From positions 1 to 46,734 of the forward strand of contig JANQDY010000095.1 in assembly GCA_028278625.1 (NCBI GenBank): a stretch of 46,734 bases of DNA, in the 5' to 3' direction. This document shows positions 24,626-32,326 of this stretch, one piece after another. The notes under the pieces were generated by a model, which worked only from the letters and a program-made list of their open reading frames with translations, did not search any database and had not been told where the DNA came from. This DNA is from Thermodesulfobacteriota bacterium (GTDB lineage: Bacteria > Desulfobacterota > DSM-4660 > Desulfatiglandales > Desulfatiglandaceae). The position numbers and the translations under genes were made by a program. Each line of letters begins with the position of its first letter. The first letter of the stretch is position 1.

Positions 24626-25816
24626 ATGGCGAGGACCATTCAGGAGATCAACCATAGAATTCGATCCGGAAAGGTGGTGGTATTTACCGCCGAGGAGATC
24701 ATCGATGTGGTTCGTAAAAAAGGGGTGAAACAGACCGCCAGAGAGGTGGATGTGGTCACCACGGGAACCTTCAGCCCCATGTGCTCTTCCGGGGCCTTTT
24801 TGAATATCAAACAACCAAAGGAAAAGATGAAGCTGGGCGGCGGGTTTGCCACATTGAACGGCGTCCCGGCCTATGCGGGATTGGCTGCCGCCGACGTTTA
24901 TCTGGGCGCCACGGCCCTGGCGGAGGAAGACCCGCGAAACAGTAATGGGGGTCCTGGAAAATTCAGATACGGCGGCGCCCATGTCATTGAGGAACTGGTG
25001 TCGGGCAAAAAGGTCTCATTCAAGGCCATGGGCTACGGAACGGATTGCTATCCCAAAAAACACCATGAACAGGACGTGGGGCTTTCGGATATGAATGACG
25101 CCTACCTCTTCAATCCGCGCAACTGCTATCAGAATTACAATGTGGCGGTGAACGTTTCAGACAAGCCGATCTACACCTACATGGGCAAACTGAAACCACA
25201 TGTGGGCAATGCCAACTACTGCAGCGCCGGTCAGCTCTCGCCCCTTTTCAACGACCCTCACTATCGCACCATCGGTATCGGGACGCGGGTGTTTCTGGGC
25301 GGCGGTCATGGGTATGTGGCCTGGCCCGGCACCCAGCATAATCCCTTGGCGCCGAGACTTGAAAACGGCACACCGAGGACCCCGGCCGGAACCGTGGCCC
25401 TTATGGGGGACCTGCGCCGGATGAGCAACCAATGGCTGCGGGCCGTCTCTTTTACCGGCTACGGAGTCACCCTCAGTCTTGCCGTGGGTGTTCCCATTCC
25501 CATTCTGGACGAGGAAATGGTGCGGGCCGTATCGGTTTCCGACGCGCAGTTGAAAGCGCCCATTGTGGACTACAGCCGCTTCTATCCCTATGGGGAGGGG
25601 GAAGCAACACTCGGCGAGGTCAGCTATGCTGCGTTGAGATCGGGCAGCATTCAAATCGGCGGAAGAGACGTCCCCACCGGTTCCTTTTCCAGCTACGCCA
25701 TGGCCCGCAAGGTGGCACGGCACCTCAAAGACCTTGTTCAAAACAAATCCTTTCTGCTGACCCAGGCCCAGGCGCCCCTGCCCGGAGCCGTTGGTGATAA
25801 GGAGGTGGGCCCATGA
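24626..25816 (+). CDS. DUF39 protein, predicted L-aspartate semialdehyde sulfurtransferase
   Basis: This protein of 396 residues matches the DUF39 homocysteine biosynthesis family. With the adjacent NIL/ferredoxin protein, the family converts L-aspartate semialdehyde and sulfide to homocysteine in methanogens and sulfate reducers. Motifs include GTFSPMCSSGAFLNIKQP with Cys53, GYGTDCYPKKHHEQ with Cys141, and VFLGGGHGYVAWPGTQHNP. In the archaeal enzyme two cysteines are needed for persulfide chemistry, and Cys53 and Cys141 are the likely equivalents. The ATG at 24626 has GGAGG eight bases upstream. It overlaps its partner gene by four bases (ATGA), which shows tight coupling. Confidence 0.88.
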   Translation: MARTIQEINHRIRSGKVVVFTAEEIIDVVRKKGVKQTAREVDVVTTGTFSPMCSSGAFLNIKQPKEKMKLGGGFATLNGVPAYAGLAAADVYLGATALAEEDPRNSNGGPGKFRYGGAHVIEELVSGKKVSFKAMGYGTDCYPKKHHEQDVGLSDMNDAYLFNPRNCYQNYNVAVNVSDKPIYTYMGKLKPHVGNANYCSAGQLSPLFNDPHYRTIGIGTRVFLGGGHGYVAWPGTQHNPLAPRLENGTPRTPAGTVALMGDLRRMSNQWLRAVSFTGYGVTLSLAVGVPIPILDEEMVRAVSVSDAQLKAPIVDYSRFYPYGEGEATLGEVSYAALRSGSIQIGGRDVPTGSFSSYAMARKVARHLKDLVQNKSFLLTQAQAPLPGAVGDKEVGP

Positions 25817-26229
25817 AAAAAATCAAAGTGGTGCTGAAATTTTCGGAAGCCCTGGTGGAGGAACCGGTCACCTACCGTTTGATCACCGGTTACGGCATAC
25901 AGGTCAATATATTGAGGGCCAGTATCGACCCCGGAAAACAGGGACGGATGGTGGTTGAATTGTCCGGTGAAGAGGCCCGTCTATCCCGGGGATTGAATTA
26001 TCTGGAAGGGTTGGGGGTGCAGGTGGAATCCCTTGCCGAGGAGATCCGGCGTCTTGAAGACCGGTGCACGAGCTGCACCGCATGCCTGCCCCATTGTCCC
26101 ACCAGGGCCCTGGATGTGGATCATGGGTCCTGGCGGGTCTCTCTTGATGCGGAAAAATGCGTGATGTGCCTCTCCTGCCTGGACGTATGTATCTACAAGG
26201 CCATGTCCGTGACCGAGCGTTTTGTCTGA
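25813..26229 (+). CDS. NIL domain plus 2[4Fe-4S] ferredoxin protein, partner of DUF39
   Basis: This protein of 138 residues starts with a NIL ligand-binding domain (VVLKFSEALVEEPVTYRLITG). Two [4Fe-4S] motifs follow: CTSCTACLPHCP and CVMCLSCLDVC. The architecture is that of the ferredoxin partner of the aspartate semialdehyde sulfurtransferase, thought to supply electrons that reduce the enzyme disulfide. It overlaps the DUF39 gene by four bases and is closed by a terminator 14 bases after its stop. Confidence 0.9.
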   Translation: MKKIKVVLKFSEALVEEPVTYRLITGYGIQVNILRASIDPGKQGRMVVELSGEEARLSRGLNYLEGLGVQVESLAEEIRRLEDRCTSCTACLPHCPTRALDVDHGSWRVSLDAEKCVMCLSCLDVCIYKAMSVTERFV

Positions 26230-26242
26230 TAACAACCCTTTG

Positions 26243-26273
26243 AAGCGGAGCCCATTGATGCGGCTCCGCTTTT
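26243..26273 (+). terminator. Rho-independent terminator
   Basis: A 10-bp stem AAGCGGAGCC / GGCTCCGCTT with a 9-base loop ends in TTTT. It follows the ferredoxin gene by 14 bases and closes the DUF39 operon. The T-run is short. Confidence 0.7.
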
Positions 26274-26407
26274 CCCCGCAAAGATCCTTTTTACAAAACA
26301 TTTACAAATCCCATAAGGGCATCTGATAATAGATTTACGAACCGGCCATACATTGGAAAGAACGTGAAAGTAGACGAATCATTGAAAACATCGCCGGTAA
26401 AGGAAAC

Positions 26408-26629
26408 ATGACAATGCAGGACTATTTGAACATGATATCCCACGGACACCGGGAAAAGCTGTTGTCCCTGGCCCGGAAGAAAGACCTGAATCCGGACCAA
26501 GCCATGGAGAGCATCGTCCAATATATTAGAAATGAGAGCCTGAATTCCAATGGCCCAAAATGCCTCAAAGGGTTCATAACAGCGTCTCAAATCGAGAGGA
26601 TGATTGATACCATTGTACTCTGCAATTAG
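26408..26629 (+). CDS. Small helical protein of unknown function
   Basis: This frame of 73 residues starts at ATG with AAAGGAAAC just upstream and reads MTMQDYLNMISHGHREKLLS, later PDQAMESIVQYIRNE. It is predicted mostly helical, with no recognised family. It stands alone between a terminator and a convergent gene. The good ribosome site and protein-like composition support it being real. Confidence 0.5.
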   Translation: MTMQDYLNMISHGHREKLLSLARKKDLNPDQAMESIVQYIRNESLNSNGPKCLKGFITASQIERMIDTIVLCN

Positions 26630-26731
26630 CGATCCCAAAAAAACCTCGCGAGGAACACTGCTACAAATTCCATATTCACGATATCATAGGAACGAGAACT
26701 GGCGGAAGGCATGCCGCACCATATTGCATGG

Positions 26732-28330
26732 CTATTGATGGGATATGCGAATGTTGGCGCCCCTTTCCGCGTGAAATACCGCCTGAACATGGACTTCCGG
26801 CGCGGAAATGGTGAGGGTGGCGCCTTCCCTTACAATGACGCCTGACCCGATGGTCATGGACACGGTAGCGACACAGGAGCAATCGGTTCCCGCCATGAAA
26901 GTCACATCTTCAAGGGTGACCTGGTCTCCCGAACAGTCGGGGCACTCATGGGCATATGCACAGGTGATGGTGATACTGTCCTCGCCCGAGTTTCCCGCTT
27001 CATCCATGGCTGTAACGGTGATGACATTCTCTCCGCTGTAAAGGGTGATGGCGCTTGTGCTCCAATCGTTGGTTCCGGTGGCTTCGCCGTTGCCGCCCCG
27101 GTCATTGGCCCAGGTGAGGCCCGTGACGCCCACATTGTCTGAAGCGGTGCCGCCTAGTGTCACTGAAGTTGCCTCAATGCTGTAGGTGTTGTTTGAGGTG
27201 GGGGAGGTGATGGTGACCTCCGGCGGTGTTGCATCGGGGTCGGTTTGGAAACTCAGTTCCTCTGAAACCGTGGGTCCGTTATTGGCGGCATCCGTTGAAC
27301 CGGCCCTTAAATAATACTCCGTTCCCGGCTCAAGACCTGTTATTATGATTTGATGATCGGTCGTCATGTCGGCGTCGGTTTCCTGGAAAGGGTAATCGTT
27401 CCAAGTGCCGCTAATGGTCCCGTAACCGAGGATGCTGTTACTTCCCTCATCGGTCGTCCACGAAACCGTTGCGGTTGTGGTCGTTTTGGAATCGATTGTG
27501 GGAGCTGAAGTGATGATGGGTGGTGTCGTGTCCGGTTCGGGATCGGTTTGGAAGCTCAGTTCCTCTGAAACCGTTGGGCCGTTGGCGGATGCGTCCGTTG
27601 ATCCGACCCTTAAGAAATACACTGTTCCCGGTTCGAGTTCCGTGATGATGATTTGATGATCGGTCGTCAAGCCGGCATCCGTCGATTCAAAGGGATAATC
27701 GTTCCAAGTGCCGCTAAGTGTACCGTAACGAACGGTGCTGTTGCTTTGTTCATCGGTTGTCCACGAAACCGTTGCGGTGGTGGTCGTTTTGGAATCGATT
27801 GTGGGGCCTGAAGTGATGGTGGGTGGTGTGGTGTCGGGCGGCGTATAGGATACCTCATTTGAATAGCCGCTTTCTTCCATGCCGATAACTGCCGTGGCAA
27901 CGAAATAGGTGGTCTTTGTATCGCTTAATCCGGTGATGGTCAGCGTGACGGAACCGGTGGGAATGGGACTCATCCCTTCAGATGCCCCGGTGCCGGCATA
28001 GGGCGGACCACTTTCGTCATCATCGTAATAGATCCGGTATTCGTCCACCGGTTCGGCATTGGGGTCCCACGCCAAGGTTACATCAGTGCCGGTGGGCGAA
28101 CCCGGTGAAGCCGATAGGATTTTTAAATTGGCGGGCGGTTCCGGAGAATCCCGAATGAAGGCCCGATGGGCCGTTGATTGAATCGAAAGGGTTTGGGAAG
28201 GGGTTTCCTTGGCAAGGGCGGCGTCAAAACCGTAAAGAAACAGGAGCGTCGCCAGAAGCCACCGTGTGACCCAGCAATTCGAGAGCCAGCTTATCCATCT
28301 TCTATCATTGAATTCTGGTGATGCGTCCAT
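26732..28330 (-). CDS. Exported multi-domain FN3/Ig-like protein
   Basis: This secreted or surface protein of about 532 residues starts with an N-terminal hydrophobic segment (WVTRWLLATLLFLYGFDAALA). A fibronectin type III domain follows (PPANLKILSASP to SGYSNEVSY). Two nearly identical FN3-like domains begin DTTPPTITSGPTIDSKTTTT and DTTPPIITSAPTIDSKTTTT. Next is a bacterial Ig-like domain (VTITSPTSNNTYSIEATSVT, AMDEAGNSGEDSI), then a short tail (GATLTISAPEVHVQAVF). The ATG at 28330 is chosen because it gives a proper signal peptide; the longer frame uses a TTG at 28447. No strong ribosome site is visible, so the start is uncertain. Role: probably adhesion or surface structure. Confidence 0.8.
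   Translation of the reverse strand: MDASPEFNDRRWISWLSNCWVTRWLLATLLFLYGFDAALAKETPSQTLSIQSTAHRAFIRDSPEPPANLKILSASPGSPTGTDVTLAWDPNAEPVDEYRIYYDDDESGPPYAGTGASEGMSPIPTGSVTLTITGLSDTKTTYFVATAVIGMEESGYSNEVSYTPPDTTPPTITSGPTIDSKTTTTATVSWTTDEQSNSTVRYGTLSGTWNDYPFESTDAGLTTDHQIIITELEPGTVYFLRVGSTDASANGPTVSEELSFQTDPEPDTTPPIITSAPTIDSKTTTTATVSWTTDEGSNSILGYGTISGTWNDYPFQETDADMTTDHQIIITGLEPGTEYYLRAGSTDAANNGPTVSEELSFQTDPDATPPEVTITSPTSNNTYSIEATSVTLGGTASDNVGVTGLTWANDRGGNGEATGTNDWSTSAITLYSGENVITVTAMDEAGNSGEDSITITCAYAHECPDCSGDQVTLEDVTFMAGTDCSCVATVSMTIGSGVIVREGATLTISAPEVHVQAVFHAERGANIRISHQ
27238..27840 (-). repeat. Tandem duplication of a ~300-bp FN3-coding unit
   Basis: Two adjacent units (about 27238-27537 and 27538-27840) are close DNA copies. 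Both contain TCGGTTTGGAA, CTCAGTTCCTCTGAAACCGT, TGATGATCGGTCGTCA and GTTTTGGAATCGATTGTGGG in the same order. This indicates a recent in-frame domain duplication. Confidence 0.85.
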
Positions 28331-28540
28331 TTTGCGGCAACCCGGCTGTCTTTCAAAAGGGAAGATCCGTGGCTTTCCGTCCCCACCTCGCGATGGGTTT
28401 GGCCTTTTCTCAAAATGAAGCTCAGAGAAATACTTACAATCCTCCAAGAATTAGGGGCTGGTGTCAAGAGAAAAGAAGGGGTAATTCATCAGGGCGAGGG
28501 ATGAGCAGGGTGAATCAGAGGGGTGTTGTCATTCGCCCTG

Positions 28541-29992
28541 TTATTCGCCTATTCCGCACAATCTGAATGCATAGGATTTGGCGGCTTCCAGGTTCGCCAG
28601 ACGCGTGATCATGATCTTTTGGGCCTGGGGGGATCCCGCGCCGTGGATGGATTCGGTTAGATAGGATACGGAACCGGTACCCAGGGTGATATTCTCGATG
28701 AGACGAAGTATCCGAATCCGCTTTTCGGCATCCACGCCTGTTTTCCCGACCAGGTATTTCTTGACATAATCGCCGATCTCCGGGTTGTCCTTGTCCAGTA
28801 GGGACGGCATGGTCACCAGGATGCCTCCCGCGATATCCTGGGCCAGCCGGGATATCTCAAAGGGAAAACGGGTGACATTCAGCTTGCACACATTGGCCAT
28901 GAGGGGATCTACCGCGTAGGCGCCGCTCGGGGTCCGATAGCCCTTGCCGGCGCTCGCTAACGCGCCCGCGTGAAGTGTTTCGTTGAGATGAACCATCTCC
29001 GCCAGTTTATCCTTGACGTGTGAACTCCTATGGGTCCCATGGGCTTCCGCAATTGCGGCGGTGGCGCCGATAAGGACGTCTCCGACCCCAACCTTGCACC
29101 CGCCGTAGCTGGCCCTGTGGTGTGCCGCAAAGAGCTCCACGAGCCTCCCGGCCATCTGGTACTCCCCTTTCATGAAGATTCTTTCCTCGGGAACAAAAAC
29201 GTCATCGAAAACAACTACGGCCTCGCATCCGCCGTAATAGAAATTGCCCACATCCAATCGTCTTTCTTCAAGGCGTCTGGTATCCGAGGGCTGTCTTCCG
29301 TAAATGAATGTGATCCCTTTTGTATCCGCGGGAATGGCAAAGGCGACGGCATAATCCTTGTCCTGCTCACTCAACGCCCTTGTGGGAACGACCACCAACT
29401 CGTGGGAATTGACACCGCCCGTGATGTGCATCTTGGCGCCCCGGACCAGTATACCGCCGTTTCGCTCCTCAACCACGCGCAGGTATTGGTCTTTGTCTTC
29501 CTGGGCCGAAGGCGGGAGACTCCTGTCTCCTTTTGCATCGGTCATACAGGCGGCGGGAACCAGGTCGTTTCCCTGGAGGTATTTGATATAATTTTTGAAA
29601 CGGTCGTGGTAATCGGAGCCCTTTTCACGGTCCAATTCATGGGTGATGGCATAGACCGTGTTTATACAGTCAAGGCCCGCGCAGCGCTGAAAGCAACAGG
29701 CCGTCTCCCTTCCCATCTCGCGCAGCATGAGGATCTTGTTGACCAGGTCATCGACACTTTGCTGAATGTGCGTAAAACGGTTGATGGGTTCTCCCGTGAG
29801 ATGGGATTGGGCCGTAAAGAGATCCGCCCGTTTCGCCGGTTCGGCCTGGTGATAGGTTTCGGCCATGGCCATGGCCGGAGGCGCCGAGATGGGATGATCC
29901 ACGATACTTTCCACCTGTTCCCCCTGGACAAAGACCCGATGGTCAAACTCCCTCATGCTGCTCAGATACTCGTCTCTGGTCATTAATGGCAT
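28541..29992 (-). CDS. 4-hydroxybutyryl-CoA dehydratase-type enzyme (HpaB family)
   Basis: This flavin and [4Fe-4S] enzyme of 483 residues belongs to the HpaB-fold family. The cluster ligands of the Clostridium aminobutyricum dehydratase are conserved: a C-x3-C pair, here Cys100 and Cys104 (CCFQRC), and His292-x6-Cys299 (HRASYGGC). This separates it from flavin-only 4-hydroxyphenylacetate hydroxylases. FAD-binding stretches such as LVPAACMTDAKGDR and ILVRGAKMHITGGVNSHEL are present. ATG at 29992 follows AGGAGG. The known reaction is 4-hydroxybutyryl-CoA to crotonyl-CoA via vinylacetyl-CoA isomerisation. No 4-hydroxybutyrate CoA-transferase or dehydrogenase is nearby, so a related acyl-CoA may be the substrate. 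It lies 228 bases downstream of a sigma54 activator on the same strand. Confidence 0.85.
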   Translation of the reverse strand: MPLMTRDEYLSSMREFDHRVFVQGEQVESIVDHPISAPPAMAMAETYHQAEPAKRADLFTAQSHLTGEPINRFTHIQQSVDDLVNKILMLREMGRETACCFQRCAGLDCINTVYAITHELDREKGSDYHDRFKNYIKYLQGNDLVPAACMTDAKGDRSLPPSAQEDKDQYLRVVEERNGGILVRGAKMHITGGVNSHELVVVPTRALSEQDKDYAVAFAIPADTKGITFIYGRQPSDTRRLEERRLDVGNFYYGGCEAVVVFDDVFVPEERIFMKGEYQMAGRLVELFAAHHRASYGGCKVGVGDVLIGATAAIAEAHGTHRSSHVKDKLAEMVHLNETLHAGALASAGKGYRTPSGAYAVDPLMANVCKLNVTRFPFEISRLAQDIAGGILVTMPSLLDKDNPEIGDYVKKYLVGKTGVDAEKRIRILRLIENITLGTGSVSYLTESIHGAGSPQAQKIMITRLANLEAAKSYAFRLCGIGE

Positions 29993-30220
29993 GGTTTCCT
30001 CCTAATCAAAATCATAGGGCCCCGCGGGCAATGAATGTACGGTTTGAGACGAATTATGGGTTTGTTGGGGTGATAAGACACTATTTTTTCAGCGACGAGC
30101 ATAGAAAAAATCGGTTCGTGGGTCAAGGAAAAAGGAACCGCCACACGGCTGGTTTTGGTCTTGAATGAGGCACGTGCCGGCCAAAAGAGGGTCTTTGAAA
30201 CCGGTGCATGGCGCCATTCC

Positions 30221-31756
30221 CTATTTACCGCGCCCGTAGGAAATCCCCAGCTTGTCCATCCGATGCCTCAGGGTACTGGGATGGAGGCCCAGCAGTTCCG
30301 CGGCCCCTTCGGGACCATTGATCCGGCCTCCGGTCTTCCGCAAGACCCCTTCGATGTGCCGCCGCATGGCATCGTCCAGCCGAAGGGGGATTTGATCAGA
30401 GAGGACCACCGTTTCAGGCCCTTTCTCCGGCGCCAGGATATATGGGTCCAACGCCAAAAGGCCTCCCTGGTGGCGGATCAGGGCCCGTTCAACCACGTTT
30501 TCCAGCTCGCGGACATTTCCCTTCCACTGGCACCCGGTGAGCCGGTCCATGGCGCCCGGTGCCAGCTTTGGCACGGCTCTAAGCTTCTGGTCACGGGATT
30601 TCTGTTTCAGGAAATGGTCCACCAATTCCGGGATGTCCCCCTTTCTCTGCCGAAGCGGTGGGATGCGGATGGGGAAGACACTCAGCCGGTACCAAAGATC
30701 CTCCCTGAAAGACCCTTTTTCCACCATATTCTCCAGGTTTCGATGGGTCGCGGCAATGATGCGGATGTCAAGGGGAATGGTTTGGGTGCCCCCCACCCGT
30801 TCGATCTCCCTTTGCTGAAGCACCCGCAGCAATCGAATCTGGGCCTGGAGCGGCAGTTCCCCGATTTCATCCAAAAAAATGGTGCCCCCTTGGGCCCGCT
30901 CAAAACGACCCCGTTTTCTTGAAATGGCGCCGGTAAAGGCCCCCTTTTCATGGCCGAACAGTTCGCTGTCAATTAGGGTTTCCGGAATGGCGCCACAGTT
31001 CACCTTGATAAAAGGGCCGTTTTTTCGTTGGGACGAAAAATGGATGGCGTTGGCAATAACCTCTTTGCCCACCCCGGTTTCCCCTATGAGCAATACCGGC
31101 GTTTCACGGGGGGCCGCCTGCCTTACCATCTCCATCACGTCTTTTAATCCGAATTCCGCGCCGATAATGGTATCGCCCGCAAGCCGCCGCAATTCCTTCT
31201 TGAGATAACGGTTGTCGTCGTTCAAAAGATCTTTCAGCCTCAGGACCTCCTCATGTTCGTGGGTGTTGGCGGCGGCAACGGCAAAGGGATCATGGAGCAT
31301 CTCCAGCAATCGGGCATGGTCCTGGGTATACCGGTCGAATCCATGGGCTCGAACCACCACGCCTCCCAGCGGTACCCCCTCAATGTTCAAATGGAGGACC
31401 AGCACCGACGAACGGGTCATATCCAGGGCGTCCCAGACCAGACGTCGGACCGGCTCCCGGTCCGGGCGATTGATGATCACCAGCCGCTGGGCCCCCTCAT
31501 TCCGGTTTACCATGTAATCTTTCAGATGCTGGGGCAGGGGGATGATTCGGTTCATTTTCCGAGCATCGTCACGGGTCACCCGGGCCACACAGCGAACGGC
31601 GAAAAGCGCCGGATCATAGCGGTTCATGGTCATCTCATCCATGGGGATGAAACCCTTCAGGTACTCGAAACACTTCATCATGGCCTGTTCGATCTTGAGG
31701 CTTCCGCAAATGCGCAGTGTTGCCCGGTGGAAGAATTCTCTTTCATCAAAAGACAA
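30221..31756 (-). CDS. Sigma54-dependent transcriptional activator (GAF, AAA+, Fis-type HTH)
   Basis: This activator of 511 residues is a paralogue of the one at 16447-17979, with which it shares the N-terminal ATLRICGSL stretch and overall layout. The sensor is GAF-like, Walker A is GETGVGKE, the GAFTGA loop lies at 272-277, and Walker B is GTIFLDEIGELP. The C-terminal HTH reads GPEGAAELLGLHPSTLRHRMDKL. The start codon is TTG at 31756, with AAAGGAG at good spacing; no suitable ATG exists until well inside the sensor. It is divergent from 31994 and from a three-site enhancer array with a sigma54 promoter, so it very likely drives that operon and the one at 33800. Confidence 0.92.
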   Translation of the reverse strand: MSFDEREFFHRATLRICGSLKIEQAMMKCFEYLKGFIPMDEMTMNRYDPALFAVRCVARVTRDDARKMNRIIPLPQHLKDYMVNRNEGAQRLVIINRPDREPVRRLVWDALDMTRSSVLVLHLNIEGVPLGGVVVRAHGFDRYTQDHARLLEMLHDPFAVAAANTHEHEEVLRLKDLLNDDNRYLKKELRRLAGDTIIGAEFGLKDVMEMVRQAAPRETPVLLIGETGVGKEVIANAIHFSSQRKNGPFIKVNCGAIPETLIDSELFGHEKGAFTGAISRKRGRFERAQGGTIFLDEIGELPLQAQIRLLRVLQQREIERVGGTQTIPLDIRIIAATHRNLENMVEKGSFREDLWYRLSVFPIRIPPLRQRKGDIPELVDHFLKQKSRDQKLRAVPKLAPGAMDRLTGCQWKGNVRELENVVERALIRHQGGLLALDPYILAPEKGPETVVLSDQIPLRLDDAMRRHIEGVLRKTGGRINGPEGAAELLGLHPSTLRHRMDKLGISYGRGK

Positions 31757-31812
31757 TGGTACTCCTTTCCATTTGTGGCGGCTATCTCGTCTTATCCTTT
31801 CAAATCAGATAA

Positions 31813-31872
31813 CCACATTTGGTAGACCCGTTCCCAAAAATCCATATATGGAAGCGCATTTACCATATATGG
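31813..31872. promoter_or_regulatory. Three-site enhancer array (CC-N6-GG palindromes), upstream copy
   Basis: CCACATTTGG (31813-31822), CCATATATGG (31842-31851) and CCATATATGG (31863-31872) have centres 29 and 21 bases apart. The middle one extends to a perfect 12-base palindrome. The nearest centre is exactly 62 bases from the -24 GG of the sigma54 promoter at 31928. The same geometry recurs at 33574-33634. Confidence 0.75.
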
Positions 31873-31927
31873 ATTTCCACGTCAATGTGATTCACTTATC
31901 TCTCTGATTTTTTGATAAAAATTGTTT

Positions 31928-31943
31928 TGGCACGGTTAAAGCA
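31928..31943 (+). promoter_or_regulatory. Sigma54 (-24/-12) promoter
   Basis: TGGCACG-GTTA-AAGCA has the invariant GG and GC at correct spacing; AA replaces TT before GC. It lies 51 bases before the 31994 gene, next to a sigma54 activator gene and an array of palindromic sites. Confidence 0.82.
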
Positions 31944-31993
31944 TCTCCTGCGTGGAAAATGCAAGAACGCAACCGTGAAAAAGGAAAAGGATC

Positions 31994-32326
31994 ATGAGAT
32001 GGCTTGAAATTATCCATTTTCGAACGACCCGTTCCCATCTTGAAAGGCTTTTGGAGGACCTGTCAGGGTCTATCGAGGCTGCTGAACAGGACAGAACCCT
32101 TACGGCACTCAGGGTTTACCGTCATCCCCGATTGGATGCGGAAGTGGTGATTCATATGCACTGGAAGGGACAAAAGCCTCAAACCCTGGAAAGCACCCTC
32201 GGGCTGCGGCTGGCGCGCTTAAACGATGAATACGGATCCCCAAACCATTCCGTCTGGGTCGCTTTGCCGGAAAGCAAAAAGGGGCGGGGCGAGCCTTCTG
32301 GCCCATGGCCCGATGTCTCGGGATGA
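31994..32326 (+). CDS. Small protein of unknown function
   Basis: This protein of 110 residues begins MRWLEIIHFRTTRSHLERLL, with DAEVVIHMHWKGQKP and LESTLGLRLARLNDEYG later. The pattern of an initial strand, a helix and a His-rich strand recalls small ferredoxin-like-fold proteins, but no family is recognised. GGAAAAGGATC precedes the ATG. It is the first gene after a sigma54 promoter, and its stop overlaps the next start (ATGA), so it is translated together with the lipid A deacylase. Confidence 0.72.
   Translation: MRWLEIIHFRTTRSHLERLLEDLSGSIEAAEQDRTLTALRVYRHPRLDAEVVIHMHWKGQKPQTLESTLGLRLARLNDEYGSPNHSVWVALPESKKGRGEPSGPWPDVSG

Noticed and set aside
30000..30220. Search for a sigma54 promoter before the 4-hydroxybutyryl-CoA dehydratase-type gene
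   Set aside because: A GGCACG-like string occurs on the minus strand, but no GC doublet stands at the required distance, and no CC-N6-GG array was seen.
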